Shown: in pieces, positions 22,376 to 29,746 of the stretch
Layout of the letters: each line of letters starts with the position of its first letter
Numbering within the stretch: position 1 is the stretch's first letter
From: JBGPFS01 sp041483455
GTDB lineage: Bacteria; Chloroflexota; Limnocylindria; Limnocylindrales; CSP1-4
DNA: 37,335 nucleotides
Reading direction: 5' to 3'
Assembly: GCA_041483455.1 (NCBI GenBank)
Contig: JBGPFS010000004.1
Coordinates: forward strand, 1-37,335
Translations under genes and position numbers: made by a program
The notes under the pieces: model-generated
The model's database searches: none
Told to the model about the DNA's origin: nothing
What the model saw: the letters and a program-made list of their open reading frames with translations, nothing else

Positions 22376-22416
22376 CACCGTCCACCGACCGTTCGTGCCG
22401 AGGTCCCGACCGCATC

Positions 22417-23457
22417 GTGTCCGCCGATCATCCCGCGCCCGCCGAGGTCCGGGCCCTCGCGGCCGCGCGCGCAGCGGCGAGGATCGCCCGCGCCTGGCCG
22501 GAGGCCGATCGACTCCGCGGCGAGATCGAGGCGGCCGGCTGGCGGGTCGTCGATCACGGTACGGGCTGGCAGCTCCGGCCGCTGCATCCCCCGGACGTCG
22601 ATCGGGACGGCCGGACGCTCCATGGTACGAGCGCGAGCGTGCCTTCCCGGCTTGACGAGCCTCCGGCCGCGACCGCGACGGTCGTCCTGATCGCCACGGA
22701 TCGACCCGGGGACCTGGCCCGGACCCTGGTCGCGCTCCGGGCGACCGCCCCGGCCGGGACCCAGGTCGTGGTCGTCGCGGACGGCCCCTCGCCCGAGCAG
22801 GAGGCGTCCCTGCTCGACCCGGCCGGACCGCTCGACGGGGCGATCGGCGGCGCCCATCCCGAGGTCGTCTGGACGAGCCAGCGGCTGGGCGGTGGCGGGG
22901 CCGCCGACTGTGGGATCCGCCGCGCGGCCGGCCCGGTCGTGATCCTCCTTTCGTCGAGCCTCGAGCCGACCGGCGATCTCGTGACGCCGCTCGTCGGGTG
23001 CCTGGCCGACCCGACGGTCGCGCTGGCGGGTGCGACCGGCACCTCCTCGCTCGACCTGCTCCACCCCGAGGTGGCGCCGCCGGGCGACGTCGACGCGCTC
23101 GACCCGGGCTGCGTCGCCTTCCGTCGGGCCGACTACGTCGAGCGGGGGCCGCTCGACGAACGGTTCCGGTCCGAGCCGGCGCTCGCCGCCTGGTGGAGCC
23201 TCGTGCTCAGGGATGCGGGGGAGGGGAGGCCGCCCCGGCGAGCCATCCGGCTCGCCAGCCTGCCGCTCGCCACCCTGCCGCTCGCCGGTCGCGAGGAAGC
23301 GGGCAGCGCCGCCGGCCGCGAGGCCGACCGGGACCGGCAGGAGCGGCGCGACCGGTACCGCCTCCTCGAACGATTCGGTGCGCGACCCGACCTCCTCGTT
23401 CGGGTCAGCACCTCCGAGGGCCGCTCCGAACCGAGCGATCCCGCGGACCGCCCGTAA
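22417..23457 (+). CDS. Fusion of CysRS-tail-like segment and degenerate GT2-like domain
   Basis: 346 residues from GTG 22417. Residues about 8-57 (AEVRALAAARAAARIARAW, PEADRLRGEIEAAGWRVVD, TGWQLRP) resemble the C-terminal tail of bacterial cysteinyl-tRNA synthetases, where a helical R-x-x-A-R-x-x-K/R-D-F-x-x-A-D-x-I-R-D-E-L stretch ends in a short strand. After a linker, residues about 86-300 look like a GT-A family 2 glycosyltransferase fold: VVLIATDRPGDLARTLVALR, VVVVADGPSPEQEA, ADCGIRRAAGPVVILLSSS, then DALDPGCVAFRRADYVE and DERF. Where active GT2 enzymes have a D-D/D-x-D metal motif, this protein has SSS, so catalysis is doubtful. The last 60 residues are Arg/Glu-rich. There is no synthetase catalytic domain and no ribosome-binding site. 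It lies 41 bases after tRNA-Arg and may share its transcript. Function unknown. Confidence 0.68.
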   Translation: MSADHPAPAEVRALAAARAAARIARAWPEADRLRGEIEAAGWRVVDHGTGWQLRPLHPPDVDRDGRTLHGTSASVPSRLDEPPAATATVVLIATDRPGDLARTLVALRATAPAGTQVVVVADGPSPEQEASLLDPAGPLDGAIGGAHPEVVWTSQRLGGGGAADCGIRRAAGPVVILLSSSLEPTGDLVTPLVGCLADPTVALAGATGTSSLDLLHPEVAPPGDVDALDPGCVAFRRADYVERGPLDERFRSEPALAAWWSLVLRDAGEGRPPRRAIRLASLPLATLPLAGREEAGSAAGREADRDRQERRDRYRLLERFGARPDLLVRVSTSEGRSEPSDPADRP

Positions 23458-23487
23458 CGGACCGGCGGACTCATCGTTGTCCCGACA

Positions 23488-23543
23488 GAGGCCTCGCGGC
23501 GACGACATCGTTCCCCCGGCGGTGTGATTAAAGCGAGGCCTCG
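23488..23543. repeat. Two copies of a GAGGCCTC-centred palindrome in an intergenic gap
   Basis: GAGGCCTCGC at 23488-23497 and CGAGGCCTCG at 23534-23543 share a 9-base core, and the second is a perfect 10-base palindrome embedded in AAG...TTT. They lie 46 bases apart, in the 143-base gap before the substrate-binding protein gene. They could be paired operator half-sites or the arms of a long hairpin. Confidence 0.4.
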
Positions 23544-23588
23544 TTTCCTGCCCGACGCTGGCTCCGCGAGCTCACCGCGGACCCCGGG

Positions 23589-23594
23589 TACACT
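23589..23594 (+). promoter_or_regulatory. Putative -10 element TACACT for the substrate-binding protein gene (leaderless)
   Basis: GGTACACTCGGGCC runs directly into GTG 23601, with six bases between hexamer and start codon. It is nearly identical to the element before the decarboxylase gene. Confidence 0.55.
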
Positions 23595-23600
23595 CGGGCC

Positions 23601-25193
23601 GTGAGCCGTGAAGCGCGCGCCGATCGTTCGCCGACCTGGCGGCTGCGCCGTCTCCTGCCGGCCCTCGTCGTGGGGCTCTCGCTGGTCGGCCTTCCGGGCG
23701 GCGCCGCGACCGCAGCGACGCGGGACAGCGCCACGATCGTCGGATCCGCGCCGGCCAGCGTCGACCCGGCCCAGGCCGGCGACATCGACAGCGCCGCGGT
23801 CGTCGCCCAGCTGTACGAGTCGCTGACGGCATTCGATCCGGCGCGCCAGATCCGCCCGGCCCTCGCCGCCTCGTGGGAGATCCTGGACGGGGGGCGACGT
23901 CTCGTGTTCCACCTCCGCTCCGGGCTTGGGTTCTCCGACGGCTCGCCGCTCGGTCCGACGGACGTGGTCCGGAGTTGGCTGCGGGTGATCGCTCCGGCTC
24001 ACCCCTCGCCGCTCGCCTCGCTGTTCGCCGACGTGAGCGGCGCCGTCGCCTATCTGCACGGCACTTCGAAGGACCCCGGCTCGGTCGGCGTGACGGCCGG
24101 CGACGGCACGGTCGAGGTCCGGTTCGACCGACCGGCGGCCTCGGCCTTCCTGGCGATCGCTGCCGGACCGACGTTCGCCGTTGTCCCGACGACGATCGAC
24201 GAGCCGGCGGCGACCGCGCCGGGCACGTTCGTCGGGAGCGGCGCCTACGTCCTCTCGGCCGTGACGACGACCGAGCTCACCCTGACTGCCAACCCCCGGT
24301 ATTGGGCCGGCCCACCGCCGCTCCGGACGATCCACCTGCGGACGTCGTTCGGCACCGGAGGCCCGGTAGACGCCTTCGCCGCCGGCGAGGTCGACTACAC
24401 GCCCATCAGCTCGATCGACGCCGCGTGGATCCGCTACGACGCGACCCTCGGGCCGGCCCTCCGCGACGTCCCGGCCCTCGACGTCACCTACTACGGCTTC
24501 GACACGAGCCGGGCCCCGTTCGATGACGCCCGGGTCCGGCGTGCCTTCGCCGAGGCGGTCGATTGGGGACGGATCGTGCGCCTGGCGACCCCCGACACCG
24601 CGACGCCCGCGACGAGCATGGTCCCGCCGGGCATCCCGCTCCGGAGCGAGCGCGATTTCGGCCCGCGCCACGATCCGGCGGCCGCCCAGGCTGACCTGGC
24701 GGCGGCGGGCTTCCCGGGCGGGGCCGGCTTCCCGACCGTGACGCTCGTGACCAGCGGATCGCGCTACGACGAGGCCGTCGTCGCGGACCTCCAGCGAACC
24801 CTCGGGATCAGCCTCCGCTACGAGACTCTCTCATCGTCCTACCTCGATCGGTTGAGCACGGACCCGCCCGCCTTCTGGTCGCTCGGCTGGATCGCCGACT
24901 ACCCCGGCCCGAATGACTTCCTCGGCCTGCTGCTCGGGACCGGGAGCACGAACGACTACGGCCGCTGGAGCGACGCCTCGTTCGATTCGGCGATCGCCCG
25001 GGCCGGAGCAGCCCCGACCGAGGCCGAAGCGCGGGCCGCCTACGACGAGGCCGAGACGATCGTCCAGCGCGAGGCTCCGGTCATCCCGGTCGCCTACAGC
25101 GCGGGATCGGCGCTCGCTCGCACGGGCCTCCTCGGCGCGACCGACAACGGTCTCGGGATCCTCCGCTTCGCGAGCCTGGCATGGGCGCCCTGA
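23601..25193 (+). CDS. Extracellular substrate-binding protein, ABC family 5 (peptide/nickel type)
   Basis: 530 residues. A basic start and hydrophobic stretch (about 17-38, ending GGAATAAT) form a Sec signal peptide; no lipobox Cys is seen, unusual for a monoderm binding protein. The mature part shows SAPASVDPAQAGDIDSAAVVAQLYESLTAF, LAASWEILDGGRRLVFHLR, GLGFSDGSPLGPTDVVRSWLR, DVTYYGFDTSRAPFDDARVRRAFAEAVD, and FWSLGWIADYPGPNDFLGLLLGTG, all typical of the SBP_bac_5 fold. Family members bind peptides, nickel complexes or sugars for an ABC importer. No permease or ATPase gene is nearby, so the transporter is elsewhere or the protein has another job. It overlaps the next gene by 13 bases. Confidence 0.9.
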   Translation: MSREARADRSPTWRLRRLLPALVVGLSLVGLPGGAATAATRDSATIVGSAPASVDPAQAGDIDSAAVVAQLYESLTAFDPARQIRPALAASWEILDGGRRLVFHLRSGLGFSDGSPLGPTDVVRSWLRVIAPAHPSPLASLFADVSGAVAYLHGTSKDPGSVGVTAGDGTVEVRFDRPAASAFLAIAAGPTFAVVPTTIDEPAATAPGTFVGSGAYVLSAVTTTELTLTANPRYWAGPPPLRTIHLRTSFGTGGPVDAFAAGEVDYTPISSIDAAWIRYDATLGPALRDVPALDVTYYGFDTSRAPFDDARVRRAFAEAVDWGRIVRLATPDTATPATSMVPPGIPLRSERDFGPRHDPAAAQADLAAAGFPGGAGFPTVTLVTSGSRYDEAVVADLQRTLGISLRYETLSSSYLDRLSTDPPAFWSLGWIADYPGPNDFLGLLLGTGSTNDYGRWSDASFDSAIARAGAAPTEAEARAAYDEAETIVQREAPVIPVAYSAGSALARTGLLGATDNGLGILRFASLAWAP

Positions 25194-26596
25194 GCGGCGG
25201 GCGGACCCCGCGCCGGTCTGCCCGGGCCGGTGCGCTCGTCACGGCCGCCGCGGCGATCCTCGCGCTCGGCGCCTCGCCGGCCCTCGCGCTCGGCGCTTCG
25301 CCGGGCCCGGCCAGCGGGATCGCGTTCGGGACACCGTCGGCGTCGGCGGTCTACGGCCAGGCGGTCCGGTTCGAGCAACCGGTGGAGGTCGGTTCGGCGC
25401 TCGACCGTGCGGAGATCCTCCTGACGACCCCCGGGTCGCTCGGTCCCGACGTCACGGAGCTCCCGGCGCCGGCCTGCTGCGGGGCGCGGACCTTGCGTTA
25501 CGTGATCCTCGAGACCGATCTCCACATCGTGCCGAACACCCCGCTGACGGCCCGCTGGCGCCTCCGGGACCGGACCGGAGCCACGTGGCTCGGGCCGGAG
25601 GTCGGCGTGACCTATTCGGACACGACGTTCGCGTGGCGCACGGCCAAGGGCCCGATCGTCCACGTCCACTGGGTGCAGGGTGACGCCGCCTTCGGTGCCC
25701 GGGCGCTCAAGATCGGCGAGGACGCGGTCGCCAGGGCCTCCGCCCTGCTCGGGGTCACCGAGACCGAGCCGATCGATTTCTTCGTCTACCCCGACGAGGC
25801 CTCACTCCGGGCGGCCCTGGGTCCGGGGACCGGAGAGAACGTCGGCGGACAGGCGGTAGCCGACATCCGGACCCTGTTCGCCTGGGTCCCTCCTTCCGAG
25901 GCCGCCGGGGGCACGCTGGCGGTCGACGTACCTCATGAGCTGACCCACCTCGTCTTCGAGACCGCGGTCCGTAACCCGTACCACAGCCCGCCGCTCTGGC
26001 TCAACGAGGGGCTGGCGGTCTACCTCTCGGAGGGCTATACGCCGGACTGGCGGGCCCGGGTCGAGGCGGCGGTCGCCGACCGGCGGCTGATCCCGCTCGA
26101 CGGGATCGCCGGGCGGTTCCCGCCGAGCAAGGACCAGTCGGTCAACGACCCTTGGTACCTGTCCTACGGCGAGTCGGTCTCGGCGGTCGACTACCTCGTC
26201 CGGACCGATGGGCAGGGCGCCCTCGCCCGGCTCATCCGCTCCTACGCCACCGGCGTCTCCGACGACGAGGCGTTCCGGACGGCTCTCGGCCAGGACGTTG
26301 CCACCTTCGCGAGCGCGTGGATGGCCGACCTGGGCGCCGCGGTCCCGGCCTCGTACGGCCCGCGGGTCGGACCGCCAGGGCCCCTCCCGGCGGGCTGGGA
26401 GAGCGTCCCGGGCGCATCGCCCTCCGGATCCGGTCCTGGCGCGAGCGCGGCGCCGGCCGGCGGTCCAGCCTCGTCCGGGGGCCTCAGCGGAGACGACCTG
26501 GCTACCCTCGGCGTCCTCGGCCTCCTCATCGCCGGCGGGGCGGTCTACCTGGTCGTCCGCGGTCGGCGCCGGCGGCGGGTGGAGCCCCCCGGATGA
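25181..26596 (+). CDS. Membrane-anchored HExxH metallopeptidase (peptidase MA-like)
   Basis: 471 residues. An N-terminal signal sequence (about 14-38, ending ALALGAS) is followed by a beta-rich domain (about 45-150) with a paired Cys motif ACCGARTLRY. The peptidase domain (about 160-400) carries VPHELTHLVFE (His252, Glu253, His256) and the third ligand region LWLNEGLAVYLSEGY (Glu276), then a helical part with YGESVSAVDYLVR. This is the gluzincin peptidase MA-like pattern. A Gly/Ser/Pro linker leads to one membrane helix (about 443-463) and a basic tail RGRRRRR, so the enzyme domain should face outside. The substrate is unknown. ATG 25181 lies inside the end of the preceding gene (13-base overlap), suggesting coupled translation; a later start would remove the signal sequence. 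Confidence 0.85.
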   Translation: MGALSGGRTPRRSARAGALVTAAAAILALGASPALALGASPGPASGIAFGTPSASAVYGQAVRFEQPVEVGSALDRAEILLTTPGSLGPDVTELPAPACCGARTLRYVILETDLHIVPNTPLTARWRLRDRTGATWLGPEVGVTYSDTTFAWRTAKGPIVHVHWVQGDAAFGARALKIGEDAVARASALLGVTETEPIDFFVYPDEASLRAALGPGTGENVGGQAVADIRTLFAWVPPSEAAGGTLAVDVPHELTHLVFETAVRNPYHSPPLWLNEGLAVYLSEGYTPDWRARVEAAVADRRLIPLDGIAGRFPPSKDQSVNDPWYLSYGESVSAVDYLVRTDGQGALARLIRSYATGVSDDEAFRTALGQDVATFASAWMADLGAAVPASYGPRVGPPGPLPAGWESVPGASPSGSGPGASAAPAGGPASSGGLSGDDLATLGVLGLLIAGGAVYLVVRGRRRRRVEPPG

Positions 26597-27342
26597 AGGC
26601 GCTCGTGGCCCGCCTGCGCGGACTCTCCTCCTGGCAAGTCGCGCTGGGGGCTGCCCTCCTCGTCCTGGGCTTCCTCGTCGCCGCCCAGCTCCGGTCGGAG
26701 GGGCCACGGGTCCGCTACGCGAGCAATGAGCGCGGCCCGCTCGTCGAGACCGTCGTCGGTCTCCAGGCCCAGCAGGACGGCCTGAAGGCGCGGATCCTCG
26801 ACCTGCGAGACCAGATCCAGAAGATCGAAACGCAGGGCCAGGGGACGTCGGCCCTCGTCGCCACGCTGAACGCCCAGCTGCGCGACGCCAGGATCGCGGC
26901 CGGTCTCATCGCCCTGCGCGGGTCGGGCGTCGTCCTCCAGCTGCGCGATTCCGGGCGGACGGTCCAGCCCGGCGACAACCCGAGCGACTACCTGGTGACC
27001 GCCCACGACGTCCGGACCGTCCTCGAGGAGCTCTGGCTGGCCGGGGCGGACGCGGCCGCCGTGAACGGTGAGCGGATCACCGCCGGCACGGCCGTGCTCG
27101 ACATCGGGGGCTCGATCCTGGTCAACTCCGCCTACCTCGCCCCGCCCTACCAGGTGTCGGCGATCGGGCCGGCCGACCTGTTCGACCGGCTCAGCTCCGC
27201 GGCCGGCTTCCGCGAGTTCGTCAAGGCCAGGGCCGAGGCGTTCGGGATCCAGATCGAGTTCGCCACGCCGGCACAGGTCGACCTGCCGGCCTATGCCGGA
27301 GCGGTCAACCTGCGCTATGCGCGGCCCGAGCCGTCGCCGTGA
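26593..27342 (+). CDS. DUF881 family protein, first copy
   Basis: 249 residues. A basic N-terminus and one membrane helix (about 15-33, VALGAALLVLGFLVAAQLR) precede a coiled coil (about 47-88, LVETVVGLQAQQDGLKARILD and on to LVATLNAQLRDA) and an alpha/beta domain with GSGVVLQLRDS, VTAHDVRTVLEELWLAGADAAAVNG, ILVNSAYLAPPYQVSAIGP and the closing LPAYAGAVNLRYA. This is the DUF881 arrangement: membrane anchor, coiled coil, then an outside domain. Such genes often lie near small basic protein and division or cell-envelope genes, but no function is proven. It overlaps both neighbours by 4 bases and forms a tandem pair with the next gene. Confidence 0.88.
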   Translation: MKALVARLRGLSSWQVALGAALLVLGFLVAAQLRSEGPRVRYASNERGPLVETVVGLQAQQDGLKARILDLRDQIQKIETQGQGTSALVATLNAQLRDARIAAGLIALRGSGVVLQLRDSGRTVQPGDNPSDYLVTAHDVRTVLEELWLAGADAAAVNGERITAGTAVLDIGGSILVNSAYLAPPYQVSAIGPADLFDRLSSAAGFREFVKARAEAFGIQIEFATPAQVDLPAYAGAVNLRYARPEPSP

Positions 27343-28013
27343 GACAGTCGGTCAACCACCTCACGCTCGCCCTGGTCGCGTTCGTCCTCGGCCTGCTCCT
27401 CGTCGGCCAGCTTCGGAGCCAGGACCAGCAGGCCGGCCTGGGGACCCTCTCCGCCACGGACCTGACCGTCCTGGTCGCCAACCTCAACACCCGGAACGAC
27501 CAGCTCCGCGGGGAGATCACCTCGCTCGAGGTCGAGCTGGCCAAGCTCGCATCCGGCCAGACGACGGGCCGTTCCTCTGCCGACCAGGTCCGGAGCGACC
27601 TCGCCCGCGTGCGAGCCTGGACCGGCCTCGATGCGGTCAGTGGGAGCGGCATCCGCGTCACGATCAGCGGGCCGATCTCCGGCGATGCCGTGCAGGACCT
27701 CCTCAACGAGCTCCACAACGCGGGGGCCGACGCGCTCGCGGTCGAGGGCGTGCGGGTCGTGGTCGGCAGCGTCGTCTCGGGAGCACCTGGCGGGATGTCG
27801 ATCGAGGGCTCGGTGCTCCCGGACCCGTTCGAGGTCTCCGCGATCGGCAACCCGGCGACCCTGACCGGCTCATTGACCCGGGCGGGCGGGATCGTCGCCC
27901 AGCTTGCCGCGACGTTTCCCGCAGCCCAGTTGACCGTGGTCCCGGTCGACCTCCTGCGTCTCCCGGCCACGAAGCGGTCGCTCGTCCCGAGGGACGCGAC
28001 CCCCCAGCTCTGA
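27339..28013 (+). CDS. DUF881 family protein, second copy
   Basis: 224 residues, GTG start overlapping the stop of the first DUF881 gene. One membrane helix (about 8-26), a coiled coil (about 43-72, LVANLNTRNDQLRGEITSLE and on), then the same outside domain: GSGIRVTISGPISGDAVQDLLNELHNAGADALAVEG, VVVGSVVSGAPGG, VLPDPFEVSAIGNPATLTGSL. It keeps the segment order of the first copy but is clearly diverged, so the duplication is old; the two may form a heteromer. It is the last gene of the run that starts at 23601, since a new -10 element begins right after its stop. Confidence 0.86.
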   Translation: MRQSVNHLTLALVAFVLGLLLVGQLRSQDQQAGLGTLSATDLTVLVANLNTRNDQLRGEITSLEVELAKLASGQTTGRSSADQVRSDLARVRAWTGLDAVSGSGIRVTISGPISGDAVQDLLNELHNAGADALAVEGVRVVVGSVVSGAPGGMSIEGSVLPDPFEVSAIGNPATLTGSLTRAGGIVAQLAATFPAAQLTVVPVDLLRLPATKRSLVPRDATPQL

Positions 28014-28019
28014 TACCCT
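28014..28019 (+). promoter_or_regulatory. Putative -10 element TACCCT for the DUF951 operon (leaderless)
   Basis: The hexamer begins at the base after the DUF881 stop codon and ends nine bases before ATG 28029. The following CCCGGG resembles the sequence after the other -10 elements here. Confidence 0.45.
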
Positions 28020-28028
28020 CCCGGGCGG

Positions 28029-28340
28029 ATGGAGCGACAGCGAAAGGCGCCGCAGCCAGCGGGCGAACGCCCGGTCGAAGCCGCGCCCTCGGTCGGCCGG
28101 GCTCCCGTCGCCTTCTTCATCGGCGACCTCGTCCGGCTCCGCCGCCCGCATCCGTGCGGTGGCGAGACCTGGCGGATCGACCGGCTCGGGGCCGACATCG
28201 GGCTGCGCTGCTCGAGCTGCGGGCGACACGTCCTGCTCGATCGGCCGACCCTCGAGCGCCGGCTGGCCGGGTTCGTCGAGCGGGGCGACGCCGCCATGAG
28301 CGCGGCCCTCGCGCCCGTTCCACGGGACGCCGCCCGATGA
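28029..28340 (+). CDS. DUF951 family protein
   Basis: 103 residues. After a Pro/Arg-rich N-terminal stretch (1-28) it reads FFIGDLVRLRRPHPCGGETWRIDRLGADIGLRCSSCGRHVLLDR; the order GDLVRLRxPHPCG, GADIGLxCxxCGR, then a helix ending in ERRLAGFVE, defines DUF951. The Cys residues in PHPCG and CSSCG probably bind zinc, and the fold is a small RNA- or DNA-binding-like beta barrel by analogy. In Firmicutes DUF951 genes often lie near parB or ychF; here it heads an operon of transport and envelope genes. The 25-residue C-terminal tail is not conserved in the family. Its stop overlaps the MFS gene start. Confidence 0.85.
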   Translation: MERQRKAPQPAGERPVEAAPSVGRAPVAFFIGDLVRLRRPHPCGGETWRIDRLGADIGLRCSSCGRHVLLDRPTLERRLAGFVERGDAAMSAALAPVPRDAAR

Positions 28341-29746
28341 CGGTCCCGGACCCGCGGCCGCTGGACGAGGCGACTCCACCGGTCGGGCTGGTGGCTCACG
28401 GATCCACGGTCGCCGAACCCGACGAGGCGACCGCCGGGGCGCTGGCCGTCTTCCAGAATCGGCCGTTCCTCCTCCTCTGGCTCGCCCAGGCGGCGACCCA
28501 GATCGGCGGCAACATGGTCCTGTATGGCCTGACGGTCATGATCTTCTCGCTGACCGGGAGCGCCTCGGCGGTCAGCCTCCTGATCCTCACCTTCCTCGTG
28601 CCGGCGGTGCTCCTGTCGGCGGTCGCCGGGGTCTATGTCGACCGGCTCGACCGTCGGCTCATCCTCATCGGCTCCAACCTGCTCCGGGCGGTCCTCTTCT
28701 TCCTCGTGTTCCTGGTCGGTGGGAACGTGCCGGCGATCCTCGGGCTCAACATCCTGATCTCGATCGTGACCACGTTCTTCGGACCGGCCGAGGCCGCGAT
28801 GATCCCGTTCCTGGTCCCGCGCGGCCAGCTGCTCGCCGCGAACGGCGTCTTCACGATCACGATGAACGCCGCGTTCGCCGTGGGGTTCGCGCTGTTCGGT
28901 CCGCTCGTCCTCCAGGTCGCGAGCCCCCAGGCGCTGCTCCTCGTCGTGGCGGCCTGCTACCTCGTGGCGACCGTCTTCACGATCACGCTTCCGGCGGCGC
29001 CCTCGGGCAAGGGTCGACTGTCGGCCGGCGAGGTCGTCGCAGGTACTGAGCGCGCCGTCGGCTCGACGATCGGCCAGCTGCGCGAGGGCGTCGGCTACAT
29101 CCGGGCCCATCGGAACATCGCCTGGTCGCTCGTCTACCTCGGGATCACCGCCTCGCTCATCGGGGTCCTCGGGGTCGTCGGCGCGAAGTTCGCCAAGCAG
29201 GCGCTGGGGCTCGCCCCGAAGGACTTCGTCGTCGTCGTCCTGCCGCTCGGGCTGGGGATCGTGATGGGGATCCTGATCCTCAACAGCTACGGCCGCTACT
29301 TCCGGCGGCGGCGGATCATCGAGGGCGGCCTCATCTCGTTGGGCGTCCTGCTCGGGTTGATCGCCAGCGCCGGCCCCGTCACCCGGTTCATCCTCCGCGT
29401 GGCGGACGCCGCCTCGCCGATCGACGTCTCGTCGGTCGTCTCGCTCGTCTCGGTCGTCGTGAGTCTCGCCTTCCTGGCCGGCATCGCCTACAGCTGCGTG
29501 GCGATCCCAGCGCAGACCCAGCTCCAGGAGGACCTGCCGGAGGACGTCCGTGGGCGGGTGTTCGGGGTCCTGAACATGCTGATCTCCACCGCCAGCTTCC
29601 TGCCGATCATCATCGTCGGCCCGATCGCGGATCTCCTGGGAACGGGCCCGGTCGTGCTGATCGTCGCGGTCGCGATCGGCGTCTCCGGGCTCACCTCCGC
29701 GATCGCTCGCGGTCGCCGCCTGCCCATCGCCGCAGCCGGCCGATGA
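28337..29746 (+). CDS. MFS transporter
   Basis: 469 residues. A polar N-terminal tail of about 38 residues precedes about 11-12 membrane helices. The first reads FLLLWLAQAATQIGGNMVLYG, and the loop after helix 2 has VDRLDRRLILIGSNLLRA, the MFS loop 2-3 signature in the form used by MFS_3 exporters. A charged central loop (GKGRLSAGEVVAGTERAVG) divides the halves, and the second half ends with QEDLPEDVRGRVFGVLNML, typical of this exporter group. The substrate is unknown; many such proteins export drugs or siderophores. The extra stretch RVADAASPIDVSSVV between late helices is an insertion. It overlaps DUF951 and the glycosyltransferase gene. Confidence 0.9.
   Translation: MTVPDPRPLDEATPPVGLVAHGSTVAEPDEATAGALAVFQNRPFLLLWLAQAATQIGGNMVLYGLTVMIFSLTGSASAVSLLILTFLVPAVLLSAVAGVYVDRLDRRLILIGSNLLRAVLFFLVFLVGGNVPAILGLNILISIVTTFFGPAEAAMIPFLVPRGQLLAANGVFTITMNAAFAVGFALFGPLVLQVASPQALLLVVAACYLVATVFTITLPAAPSGKGRLSAGEVVAGTERAVGSTIGQLREGVGYIRAHRNIAWSLVYLGITASLIGVLGVVGAKFAKQALGLAPKDFVVVVLPLGLGIVMGILILNSYGRYFRRRRIIEGGLISLGVLLGLIASAGPVTRFILRVADAASPIDVSSVVSLVSVVVSLAFLAGIAYSCVAIPAQTQLQEDLPEDVRGRVFGVLNMLISTASFLPIIIVGPIADLLGTGPVVLIVAVAIGVSGLTSAIARGRRLPIAAAGR

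Noticed and set aside
21781..22416. Open frame running through the tRNA gene into the glycosyltransferase-like protein
   Set aside because: It would translate the tRNA and the antisense of the CcdA and glutaredoxin-like genes. GTG 22417 is the better start.
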